Source: Crocinitomicaceae bacterium
GTDB taxonomy: Bacteria; Bacteroidota; Bacteroidia; Flavobacteriales_D; Crocinitomicaceae
Assembly: GCA_017983465.1 (NCBI GenBank)
Contig: JAGOBK010000001.1
Location: 124,001 to 188,000 of the forward strand
Length of the DNA: 64,000 nucleotides
Direction of reading: 5' to 3'
In this document: positions 54,025 through 61,527 of the stretch, piece by piece
Position numbering within the stretch: position 1 is the stretch's first letter
Layout of the letters: each line of letters begins with the position of its first letter
Translations under genes and position numbers: made by a program
Notes under the pieces: model-generated
Seen by the model: the letters and a program-made list of their open reading frames with translations, nothing else
What the model was told of the DNA's origin: nothing
Databases searched by the model: none

Positions 54025-55713
54025 TTAGTTTCTTAAAAATTCAAAATAACGATCTAAGTCAATGGCGTTGTTTACGTCATCCGTTTGGACTTCCAGCACC
54101 TGTGTTTCACAACTTGGATCGAAGAACAAAGGTAAATATTCTGTCAGTTCCTCCAAGGAAGAAAGTGTTTTCGTTTGAAGACCAAAAGCCTGAGCGATTG
54201 ATGCCGGACTTTTCGCTTGCTTCGCTTCAAAATAACGCTCTCGCTGCTTGGAATCCGCCGGCCCCGGGATAATCTTGAAAATCCCTCCTCCGTAATTCTG
54301 AATAACAATCATCTTGAAATTACGCGGGAAAGGCTCATACCACAAGGCGTTGCTGTCGTATAAAAAGGAAATGTCTCCGCTGATGAGCATGTGCTGTTTG
54401 CTTGGATTGACAATTGCGGCACCAAGTGCCGTACTCGTTGAACCATCGATTCCGCTTGTACCACGGTTGGATTCAAAGCGTACTCCCGGAATTGGGTCAA
54501 ATAATTGTGCGTAGCGAACAACGGAGCTGTTGGCTAAATGTAAAATCGAATCCTCAGGAAGCAAATCTTGAATTGTTTGAAAAACCTGTAGGTCTGTCAA
54601 ATTCGGAAATTCAGAAACAAAGTCCAATGCACGGTCCTTCGCTAGTATATCAACACGTTTCCATTTGCCATTAAAATTGTGTTTATTCGCCTGTAACTCA
54701 TGTTCGTTTACTTGAGCGAAAAAATCATCTGCTGAAACAGGAAAGGACTTCGTCAAACAACGATAAGTGTCCATTTCTGGAAATTCAGCTCCGAGTTTAT
54801 AGTGTTTTAGAATGTTTGCTTTGCGTAAATAGGCTTTAATTCGCTTTGAAACAACTGCTCCACCTACGGTTACTAGGATTTCTGGTTCAAAGGAAACATC
54901 ATTTTGATCAAAGCCATTTAACGATCGATCGATGCAGTGAATGAATCGTTCATGTTGGATATTTGAGGTATTCTCCACCAACACAACAACGTTGGGGAAT
55001 GAAGCAAACTTCATGAGTTCCTGTTGCAATCTTGGATTTGACTCCATTTGTCCACATAAAACAAGCGTTTTATGCTCGTTGAATTCAGAAATGATTTCCC
55101 CCATTTCACCTTCCTCTATGTGTTTTGATGGGGTTGGAACTGGCGTACGAAAACCGAAATTCGTTGTTTTTTCGACAGTTTGATAAAGCGGTTCGTTTAG
55201 TCCAACGTTTAAGTGAACCGGACCTTTCCAATTGCTCTGAGTAAATTGCAGCAAGTCGGCTAGTTCCTGTTGATGCGTTTCAATAGATTGATTATTGAAC
55301 AAATCTTCATCGAGTTCCAAGCTGCCAAGGATATGGTTCTTGAATACATCTCGTTGAACGATTGTTTGTCCATCCCCATGGTTTATCCACGCTGCCGGAC
55401 GGTCAGCGGTCAATACCAGTAAAGGAATCGAGCGGTAGTATGCCTCAGAAATGGCAGGATAGTAATTCAAACAAGCACTTCCTGATGTACAGCAAAGCGC
55501 AACGGTTTCACCAAGTTCCTGTGCCATGCCTAATGCGATGAATCCGGCGGAACGCTCGTCGTGAACGACAAATGTTTCAATTTCAGGATGTTCATCGAAT
55601 GCAATGGAAAAAGGTGCATTTCTCGATCCGGGAGAAACAACAACCTTGCGAATGTCGTAAGCTAAAAGCTGATCGACAATCAATTGCACCATGATTTTTG
55701 AGCTGGAAATCAT
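54025..55713 (-). CDS. menD: SEPHCHC synthase (menaquinone biosynthesis)
   Basis: 562 aa. ThDP-dependent fold: VVSPGSRNAPFSIAF at the start, CCTSGSACLNYYPAISEA, FESNRGTSGIDGSTSTALGA, and the ThDP motif SGDISFLYDSNALWY ... NYGGGIFKIIPG. It adds the succinyl semialdehyde unit to isochorismate, the first committed menaquinone step. Twenty bases downstream of menF, with which it forms the operon. Confidence 0.96.
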   Translation of the reverse strand: MISSSKIMVQLIVDQLLAYDIRKVVVSPGSRNAPFSIAFDEHPEIETFVVHDERSAGFIALGMAQELGETVALCCTSGSACLNYYPAISEAYYRSIPLLVLTADRPAAWINHGDGQTIVQRDVFKNHILGSLELDEDLFNNQSIETHQQELADLLQFTQSNWKGPVHLNVGLNEPLYQTVEKTTNFGFRTPVPTPSKHIEEGEMGEIISEFNEHKTLVLCGQMESNPRLQQELMKFASFPNVVVLVENTSNIQHERFIHCIDRSLNGFDQNDVSFEPEILVTVGGAVVSKRIKAYLRKANILKHYKLGAEFPEMDTYRCLTKSFPVSADDFFAQVNEHELQANKHNFNGKWKRVDILAKDRALDFVSEFPNLTDLQVFQTIQDLLPEDSILHLANSSVVRYAQLFDPIPGVRFESNRGTSGIDGSTSTALGAAIVNPSKQHMLISGDISFLYDSNALWYEPFPRNFKMIVIQNYGGGIFKIIPGPADSKQRERYFEAKQAKSPASIAQAFGLQTKTLSSLEELTEYLPLFFDPSCETQVLEVQTDDVNNAIDLDRYFEFLRN

Positions 55714-55732
55714 CCCGCAAAAATACCAAAAT

Positions 55733-56668
55733 TTAAAGGAGGTTTAACAGCGTTCTACTTTTATTTTCGGTTTCTTCCCATTCTTTTTCAGGAATCGAAT
55801 CCGCAGTGAATCCACCACCAACATAGAGGTAAATATGTTTACCGATAATTTGCGCGCAACGCAGGTTAACGAAGAGGTCCATGCGATGCTCATCCATTGA
55901 TCCAATGATTCCGGCGTAAAATTGACGACCATGTTTTTCCTTGTCTTGAATCCAATCTAACGCATCCTTTCTGGGTGTCCCGCTAACTGCTGGTGTAGGA
56001 TGGAGGTCCTTGGCGATTTCCCACGCTTGCTGTAGCGTCGACGTCCATTGGAAATCAGTTCGCAAATGAGCTAATGGACCAGCGAGAACCGTTTTGGGTC
56101 CATCGTGGCTTAATTCAGTTACACCATGATTCAATAAGGTTTCTCGTAAAAACTGACTCACGAAATCCTGTTCTTCGCGTTCTTTCTCACCCCAAGGACT
56201 TTGATCATCGGCTTTCTTTGTTCCAGCGAGGGACATGCTTTCAAAACGTTGATTTGTTCCTTTCATTAATATTTCGGGAGTCGCACCAATCCATTCGCCT
56301 AAAATCGGATCCTTGAAATAATAGACAAATGCCTTAGGATAAGACTTTTCTAAGCGCTCAAACAATAATGTTCCAGGAATTGTCAAGTTTTCAGCTTTTA
56401 TCCGTGAATACACCAATTTCTCCATAGCGGATGTCCCCAAAAGTGAGACGATCTCGGTAGCCTGGTGTAAATAGTCCTCTTTCGAAATGATATACGGCGC
56501 ATGGAATTCCCGAGTAAGCCCTTCGGTGTCGTTTGACTCTACAAAAATATACTTTGATTTATTATTGAAGTCAGTGACTATAAATCCTTGTGATATAATT
56601 GATTGTACTTCTTTAAAGTATCCATTCTTGGAAACGATTGCTTGTCCTGGAAAGCGATAATGAAGCAT
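55733..56668 (-). CDS. menF: Isochorismate synthase, short form
   Basis: 311 aa, shorter than typical isochorismate synthases (about 390-430), with a compact N-terminal region before the chorismate-binding domain. The catalytic domain is complete: GEWIGATPEILMKG, SLAGTKKADDQ, PTPAVSGTPRKDALDWI, FYAGIIGSMDEHRMDLFVNL. It converts chorismate to isochorismate for menaquinone. Divergent from the ABC exporter; the start lies close to a -7 element at 56689. Confidence 0.93.
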   Translation of the reverse strand: MLHYRFPGQAIVSKNGYFKEVQSIISQGFIVTDFNNKSKYIFVESNDTEGLTREFHAPYIISKEDYLHQATEIVSLLGTSAMEKLVYSRIKAENLTIPGTLLFERLEKSYPKAFVYYFKDPILGEWIGATPEILMKGTNQRFESMSLAGTKKADDQSPWGEKEREEQDFVSQFLRETLLNHGVTELSHDGPKTVLAGPLAHLRTDFQWTSTLQQAWEIAKDLHPTPAVSGTPRKDALDWIQDKEKHGRQFYAGIIGSMDEHRMDLFVNLRCAQIIGKHIYLYVGGGFTADSIPEKEWEETENKSRTLLNLL

Positions 56669-56688
56669 GCGAATGGTACTGTTTTAAG

Positions 56689-56696
56689 CAAATATA
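56689..56696 (-). promoter_or_regulatory. -7 element for menF-menD (TATATTTG)
   Basis: CAAATATA on the forward strand reads TATATTTG on the reverse, a TAnnTTTG match 20 bases upstream of the menF ATG. Confidence 0.5.
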
Positions 56697-56750
56697 AGCA
56701 TTCTAGACACTTGAGATTCTGTTTGAAGCACTTGAACGGGAATAGTTTCG

Positions 56751-56758
56751 TACTTTTG
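56751..56758 (+). promoter_or_regulatory. -7 element for the ABC exporter (TACTTTTG)
   Basis: Full TAnnTTTG match with a TTG at 56732-56734 (16-base spacing), 21 bases before the ATG at 56780. It argues for that start over a longer reading beginning at 56603. Confidence 0.55.
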
Positions 56759-56779
56759 CACTTCAAATTAAATCACCCC

Positions 56780-58525
56780 ATGAAAATTCTCTTCAGTTAC
56801 CTCGGACGCTACAAATCATTGGTCTTTTTGGCACTTGTGTTGGCAAGTATCAACCAAGTTTTTTCCTTGTTGGATCCGTTTATTTTCGGGAAAATCTTGG
56901 ATCGTTTCGCCACGCACCCGAAGGATTTCACTGAGTCACAGTTCATAACAGGAGTTGCTTGGTTAATTGCTGCTGCAATTGGCGTAGCGATGGTAAGTCG
57001 TACAGCGAAGGCATTCCAAGATTACAGCATCAACTTAATCATTCAAAAGCTCGGCGCAGATATCTATACTGATGGACTGAAACATACCTTGCAAATTGCC
57101 TACAATGAATTCGAAGATCAACGAAGTGGAGAAACCTTGAATATCCTACAAAAAGTACGCACGGATGCGGAGCGTTTCATTATGAGCTTTATCAATATCC
57201 TTTTTGTATCGATTGTTGGATTGGTGTTTGTGATGGTGTACGCGTTCACAGTTCAACCTGGATTAATCCTTTTGTACTTATTTTCTGCAGCTGGATTGAG
57301 CTTCTTTATCAGTTTCCTCTCTAAGCGCATCAAGAAAGTTCAGATGACCATCATGAGCGAAACGAAGCAATTAGCGGGAAGTACAACGGAAAGTTTGCGC
57401 AACATCGAATTGATTAAAAGTTTGGGCTTAACGCAGCAAGAGACAGATCGCTTGAACGACAGAACGCGTAAAATCCTTCAGTTAGAATTGAAAAAAGTGC
57501 GTCAAGTGCGTAGTATCAGCTTCATTCAAGGAACGACGGTGAATTTATTGCGTCAATCAATCATGTTTATCTTGATGTACTTGTTGTTTCACGGTTCTTT
57601 GTCACTTGGACAAATCATGACGCTACAATTCTATTCCTTCTTCATTTTTGGACCATTACAAGAAGTTGGAAACGTCATTATTGCCTACCGCGAGGCGGAA
57701 GCATCCTTGAATAATTTCGAAAAGATCATCAATACTCCAATAGAAGTTAAACCAGAAAATCCGGTTCCATTGAATGCGATTGAGAAATTAGCGTTTAGCG
57801 ACTTGACGTTTAGACATAAGTCCTCCAGTTACGATGCCTTGAGCAACATCAATTTTGAAGTTCAGAAAGGCGAAACGGTCGCATTTGTTGGTCCAAGCGG
57901 ATCCGGAAAAAGTACTTTAGTAAAGTTACTCGTAGGATTATATTCCACGCCAACAGGAAGAATCTACTACAACGGAATTGAGTCCACAAGCATTGATCGC
58001 GATGAATTGCAGCAACAATTGGGATTTGTCACCCAGGATACGCAGTTATTCGCGGGAACGATTCGTGAAAACCTACTGTTTACCAAGCCAGAAGCAACAC
58101 AAGAACAATTGGACTTCGCTTTAAGTCAGGCCTCATGTGAAAGCATGTTGGCGCGCAGTGAGCACGGTATTGATACGGTTATTGGTGAAGGTGGAATGAA
58201 ACTTTCAGGTGGAGAGAAACAACGTTTATCCATTGCGCGTGCCTTGATTCGTAAACCACGCTTATTAGTATTTGACGAAGCGACATCCGCCTTGGATTCC
58301 ATCACGGAAGAAGCGATTTCAAATACCATCCGTTCGATTGGAAGTCACAAAGAGCACATCACAGTTTTGATTGCTCACCGTTTATCCACGATCATGCATG
58401 CTGACAAGATTTTCGTTCTCGAAAAAGGAGTCATTGTCGAGACAGGAAAACATGAGGAATTACTTGCTGAAAAAGGCTTGTATTACGCCATGTGGAGACA
58501 ACAGATCGGGGAGAGAAGGGAGTAG
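56780..58525 (+). CDS. ABC transporter, fused permease and ATPase
   Basis: 581 aa from MKILFSYLGRYKSLVFLA. Six transmembrane helices in residues ~15-310; nucleotide-binding domain from ~345 with Walker A VGPSGSGKSTLVKLL, signature KLSGGEKQRLSIARAL, Walker B LLVFDEATSALDS and IAHRLSTI. A type IV-fold exporter of lipids or drugs; cargo cannot be told. Single gene, divergent from menF. Confidence 0.95.
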   Translation: MKILFSYLGRYKSLVFLALVLASINQVFSLLDPFIFGKILDRFATHPKDFTESQFITGVAWLIAAAIGVAMVSRTAKAFQDYSINLIIQKLGADIYTDGLKHTLQIAYNEFEDQRSGETLNILQKVRTDAERFIMSFINILFVSIVGLVFVMVYAFTVQPGLILLYLFSAAGLSFFISFLSKRIKKVQMTIMSETKQLAGSTTESLRNIELIKSLGLTQQETDRLNDRTRKILQLELKKVRQVRSISFIQGTTVNLLRQSIMFILMYLLFHGSLSLGQIMTLQFYSFFIFGPLQEVGNVIIAYREAEASLNNFEKIINTPIEVKPENPVPLNAIEKLAFSDLTFRHKSSSYDALSNINFEVQKGETVAFVGPSGSGKSTLVKLLVGLYSTPTGRIYYNGIESTSIDRDELQQQLGFVTQDTQLFAGTIRENLLFTKPEATQEQLDFALSQASCESMLARSEHGIDTVIGEGGMKLSGGEKQRLSIARALIRKPRLLVFDEATSALDSITEEAISNTIRSIGSHKEHITVLIAHRLSTIMHADKIFVLEKGVIVETGKHEELLAEKGLYYAMWRQQIGERRE

Positions 58526-58573
58526 TTCGCCACGTCGGAGAGAGCCGGAAAACATAGCGAGAGCGAGTAACCT

Positions 58574-59032
58574 TTATTTCTCCGGTTGATACCGAACCAA
58601 CACTGCTTCGATCATTTCGTTGTTTAAGCAACAGGATTCGTCGATTGAAAAACCATTTTTCAAGTAAAAACTCAAGGGTGACATATAGTTACTTCCATCT
58701 GAACGTAAATCTAAATCGTGATCGATGACCCAGCCTGAAAAAGCCAAGTCTTCATTTTTCATTTCCGTTAAAAGTGCAGAGCCGAGTCCTTGCTTTTGAT
58801 GTTTTCGAGATACAAGTATGGAAAACCGTAAATCCTGTTCTTTTTCGAAAAGAACTGACCATGCTATGACTTGTTCAAATTTATCCAATATATAAAAGTG
58901 AATTGTTTTCGCGTTGTCCTCCAAAAGTAAAGCGAGACGATCTTTCAATTTTAACGGATATTCCTCATTCCAAAGAGCATTGATTTCAGAAAATTGTTTA
59001 GCGGATAGAAATTCAGTTTGATGAATGTTCAT
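58574..59032 (-). CDS. GNAT family N-acetyltransferase
   Basis: 152 aa. Acetyl-CoA loop KHQKQGLGSALLTEMK and a beta-strand core LRFSILVSR; N-terminal SEINALWNEEYPLKLKDRL. Acceptor unknown. One base after the thioesterase stop, so the two are probably co-transcribed. Confidence 0.88.
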   Translation of the reverse strand: MNIHQTEFLSAKQFSEINALWNEEYPLKLKDRLALLLEDNAKTIHFYILDKFEQVIAWSVLFEKEQDLRFSILVSRKHQKQGLGSALLTEMKNEDLAFSGWVIDHDLDLRSDGSNYMSPLSFYLKNGFSIDESCCLNNEMIEAVLVRYQPEK

Positions 59033-59033
59033 T

Positions 59034-59456
59034 TTACTTCTTTTGCAGCACCATAACGGTATGTTTCCCCGTGCAGATTAGCCGGTCGGTATCTTTTTCA
59101 CGGACTTCTATGGACCATAAATGTGTGGTTTTTCCACCATGAACGAGTGTAGCTTTTGCTAATACTTCACCTGTTTGGATTCCACCGACATGATTTGCAC
59201 TTACTTCGAGTCCAACTGCATAGTGTGTTTCGTGGTTAATTAACAGCATCGAACCTAAAGATCCAACCGTTTCTACCAAAGCAGCACTTGCGCCACCATG
59301 TAAAAGTCCCATGGGTTGTTTCGTACGATGATCGACAGGCATAGAAGCCACGACATAATTATCACCGATTTCAACATATTGAATACCAAGTTTTTCCATG
59401 AGAGTATCCTTGTTCATGGCATTCAATTCCTCGAGTGGTACTAGCTTTAATTTCAT
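59034..59456 (-). CDS. Hotdog-fold thioesterase (PaaI/MenI-like)
   Basis: 140 aa. QPMGLLHGGASAALVETVGS contains the hotdog helix with the catalytic Glu; GLEVSANHVGGIQTGEVLAKA follows. Members include DHNA-CoA hydrolase (MenI) and EntH. Given menF and menD within 4 kb, a menaquinone role is attractive but unproven. A -7 element lies four bases from the ATG. Confidence 0.9.
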   Translation of the reverse strand: MKLKLVPLEELNAMNKDTLMEKLGIQYVEIGDNYVVASMPVDHRTKQPMGLLHGGASAALVETVGSLGSMLLINHETHYAVGLEVSANHVGGIQTGEVLAKATLVHGGKTTHLWSIEVREKDTDRLICTGKHTVMVLQKK

Positions 59457-59460
59457 GGGG

Positions 59461-59468
59461 CAAAGGTA
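59461..59468 (-). promoter_or_regulatory. -7 element (TACCTTTG) four bases from the thioesterase ATG
   Basis: CAAAGGTA on the forward strand reads TACCTTTG on the reverse, a TAnnTTTG match. With the ATG at 59456 the transcript would be leaderless or nearly so. Confidence 0.45.
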
Positions 59469-59508
59469 AACAATCGTAATTATTTTTCGAATATTTTTAT
59501 CTGAACGC

Positions 59509-59538
59509 TTGTCAATTCTGAAAGTTTATGTACTTTTG
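59509..59538 (+). promoter_or_regulatory. tRNA-Ser promoter (TTG-N19-TACTTTTG)
   Basis: TTG at 59509-59511 and TACTTTTG at 59531-59538 with 19-base spacing, the best complete Bacteroidota promoter in the window, ending 4 bases before the tRNA. Confidence 0.75.
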
Positions 59539-59542
59539 GCCC

Positions 59543-59630
59543 GGAGAGTTGGCAGAGTGGTCGATTGCGGCAGTCTTGAAAACTGTTGAACCGCGAGGTT
59601 CCGGGGGTTCGAATCCCTCACTCTCCGCCA
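59543..59630 (+). tRNA. tRNA-Ser (anticodon UGA), CCA encoded
   Basis: Acceptor stem GGAGAGT / ACTCTCC, discriminator G and encoded CCA; anticodon TGA at 59577-59579 in loop CTTGAAA; long variable arm (TTGAACCGCGAGGTTCC-like) and T-loop GGTTCGAATCC, as expected for a type II serine tRNA. A tyrosine recombinase gene follows, so its 3' end is the likely attachment site of an island. Confidence 0.96.
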
Positions 59631-59660
59631 GGTAACAATACCAAAATGTACCAAAGCGTG
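59608..59660. other. Presumed attachment site (attL) at the tRNA-Ser 3' end
   Basis: Tyrosine recombinases often integrate at the T-arm and 3' end of a tRNA gene, which stays intact on the integrase side. Here the intact tRNA is followed at 264 bases by an integrase reading in the same direction. The exact core cannot be fixed because the opposite junction is outside the window. Confidence 0.4.
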
Positions 59661-59808
59661 TAAACACTGAGTTTACACGCTTTTTTTTTGTTCTTTATTG
59701 TCCTAAAATGTACCATTTTGTACCCCAACTGGGTTGCAATCTGGTGACCACTTTTGAAAATCAAAAAAGTGGTAACGGGTGTGAGTACATTTTGGTACAT
59801 AATAGTAC
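59641..59808. repeat. Repeated ATGTACCA-like words and inverted repeat between tRNA and integrase
   Basis: AAAATGTACCA occurs at 59643-59653 and 59704-59714; the same word in inverse (TACATTTTGGTACAT) lies around 59786-59800. ACCACTTTTGA (59747-59757) and TCAAAAAAGTGGT (59761-59773) form an inverted repeat. Together they resemble integrase arm or accessory-protein binding sites. No gene seen in this 264-base gap. Confidence 0.55.
59656..59689 (+). terminator. Intrinsic terminator after tRNA-Ser
   Basis: GCGTGTAAAC (59656-59665) and GTTTACACGC (59671-59680) form a perfect ten-base stem with loop ACTGA, followed by T9. Confidence 0.93.
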
Positions 59809-59852
59809 TGAAAAACAGTGTTTTAAATTTGTTTTGTAAGGTGGTGTTATTG

Positions 59853-59860
59853 TAGTTTTG
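59853..59860 (+). promoter_or_regulatory. -7 element for the integrase (TAGTTTTG)
   Basis: Full TAnnTTTG match with TTG at 59829-59831 (21-base spacing), 34 bases before the integrase ATG. Confidence 0.55.
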
Positions 59861-59894
59861 TCATCAAAATGGGGGCGCAATTAATACTTACGCC

Positions 59895-61145
59895 ATGTCG
59901 TCAAGAACATCGTTTGGGTTGACTTTTTACATCAACCGAACAAGAGAAAGAAAAAACGGGGAATGTCCCGTGATGCTACGCATCAACATTAATGGAGATC
60001 GAGTTGCTCTCCAAGTACATAGGTTTATTAAACCTGAAGATTGGGATCCGGCCCGCTATGTAATGAAAGGACGCACTGAAGAAGCGCGCGCTTTCAATAA
60101 TTACCTGGAAGCGGTTCGTTTAAAAGCGCACAAAAAATACAATGAGCTTTTATCCTACACAGATGATGTGACTCCGCAGATGCTCAGGGATGCAATCCTT
60201 GGGGTAAACACTGCCAAAACAAGACAGATCATCGACATTTGGGAAGGACACGTGTCTAACCTGAAAAAATTAATCGGAAAGGAGAATTCTTATGCCACGT
60301 ATCAAAAGTACAATACAGCAAAGAATCACTTTCAGGCGTTTTTACAGAAGCACTACCATGTTGAGGATGTTTCCATCAAAGCGGTGGACTATCAAATGAT
60401 CCAGCAGTATGGTATTTACCTGAAAACTGAAAAAGGATGTAGCTACAATACAGCAACAAAGTTTTTACAGAACCTCAAAACGATTACAAGCATCAGTATT
60501 CGCAGCGGATGGTTGGTGAAAGACCCGTTTAATGGTATTAGTTTGTCTTTGAAGGAGGTTGACCGGCCTTATTTGACCATGGAAGAAATGCAGCGCCTTA
60601 TTGAGTTTCATTCGGTCTTTGACCGGCTGAACAAAGTGCGTGATTTCTTTATTTTTTCTTGTTACACGGGCTTGGCCTATATCGATGTCAAACAATTAAA
60701 GCGTTCTGAGATTGAAGGCGATGAAACAACAGGTTATTGGATCCGCACAAGACGGCAAAAGACAGGAGGGAGAGCGAACATTCCTTTGCTAGATATTCCA
60801 ATGAGTATCATTAGAAACTACGCCAAACTTGAGTTGCTTGACCCGAACGATCCAATCTTACCCATTTTAAGCAATCAAAAAATGAATGCCTATTTGAAGG
60901 AACTAGCCGATCTATGCAACATTCAAAAGGACCTTTCTTATCACGTCGCCAGGCATACATTCGCAACAACGGTTACGATGATGAACGGTGTGCCAATAGA
61001 ATCTGTCAGTAAAATGCTAGGTCATAAGAACATTCAAAGTACCCAACATTATGCGCGAATCGTCGACAAAAAAGTAGGAGATGACATGAAATTACTAGCC
61101 TCCAAATTAAATGGCATCAGTTCCATAAACTTCGCCGGGTCCTAG
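59895..61145 (+). CDS. Tyrosine-type site-specific integrase
   Basis: 416 aa. Arm-binding domain 1-100 (LTFYINRTRERKNGECPVML), SAM-like core-binding domain ~105-215, catalytic domain from ~225. Box II HVARHTFATT holds His and Arg, LGHKNIQSTQHYARI holds the second His and nucleophile Tyr. The position of the first catalytic Arg reads CYTGLAYIDVKQL, with Ala-Tyr in place of the usual Arg, as in CTnDOT IntDOT-like enzymes. Adjacent to tRNA-Ser, it probably moves the island. Complete and apparently functional. Confidence 0.95.
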   Translation: MSSRTSFGLTFYINRTRERKNGECPVMLRININGDRVALQVHRFIKPEDWDPARYVMKGRTEEARAFNNYLEAVRLKAHKKYNELLSYTDDVTPQMLRDAILGVNTAKTRQIIDIWEGHVSNLKKLIGKENSYATYQKYNTAKNHFQAFLQKHYHVEDVSIKAVDYQMIQQYGIYLKTEKGCSYNTATKFLQNLKTITSISIRSGWLVKDPFNGISLSLKEVDRPYLTMEEMQRLIEFHSVFDRLNKVRDFFIFSCYTGLAYIDVKQLKRSEIEGDETTGYWIRTRRQKTGGRANIPLLDIPMSIIRNYAKLELLDPNDPILPILSNQKMNAYLKELADLCNIQKDLSYHVARHTFATTVTMMNGVPIESVSKMLGHKNIQSTQHYARIVDKKVGDDMKLLASKLNGISSINFAGS

Positions 61146-61172
61146 ATCTAGCGACATACAAATTTGAAGAAT

Positions 61173-61397
61173 ATGAATAATGAACCATTCAAAGTGCGAG
61201 CCTACGGCTACGGTGAGCTCGCACAACTTTATTTCCCGAATATTACTAAGAAAAGTGCCTCCTGGCAGTTGAGAATTTGGATTGTCACTTCTGAATCTTT
61301 GAGCGAAAAGCTGAAAGCTGCTGGGTATGTAAAGGGGAGGAGGTTATTGACTCCGTTGCAGGTTGGGTTGATTGTTGGGGAGTTTGGGGAGCCGTGA
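61173..61397 (+). CDS. DUF4248-like small protein
   Basis: 74 aa from MNNEPFKVRAYGYGELAQLY; a TTG nine bases upstream is in frame. ELAQLYFPNITKKSASWQLR, then LKAAGYVKGRRLLTPLQVGL and final IVGEFGEP match the DUF4248 pattern found in Bacteroidota mobile elements. The RAYGYGELAQLYFP part looks like a helix-turn-helix with a winged end. Next to the integrase it could serve as an excision or regulatory factor; inference only. Confidence 0.8.
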   Translation: MNNEPFKVRAYGYGELAQLYFPNITKKSASWQLRIWIVTSESLSEKLKAAGYVKGRRLLTPLQVGLIVGEFGEP

Positions 61398-61527
61398 GGT
61401 ATGTGTTATGATATTTTTTATTTTGAGGGAAGTACTGAGGCATTCTTGAACTCGCTTTTCTAACAGGTGCAAACGGCTATCTCTTGTGACCTTTTAAAGC
61501 TTGAACTTGTTTTTTGTAATGTGTATT
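61398..61527. other. Gap between DUF4248 gene and convergent HEPN-like gene
   Basis: 130 bases with no gene seen; a change to AT-rich sequence begins here. No clear hairpin terminator was found. Confidence 0.4.

Noticed and set aside
56603..56779. 59-codon N-terminal extension of the ABC exporter
   Set aside because: It overlaps menF and runs through a TAnnTTTG element; the start at 56780 fits the family.
59631..61397. Prophage
   Set aside because: Apart from an integrase there are no capsid, terminase or tail genes in view; an integrative island is the simpler reading.
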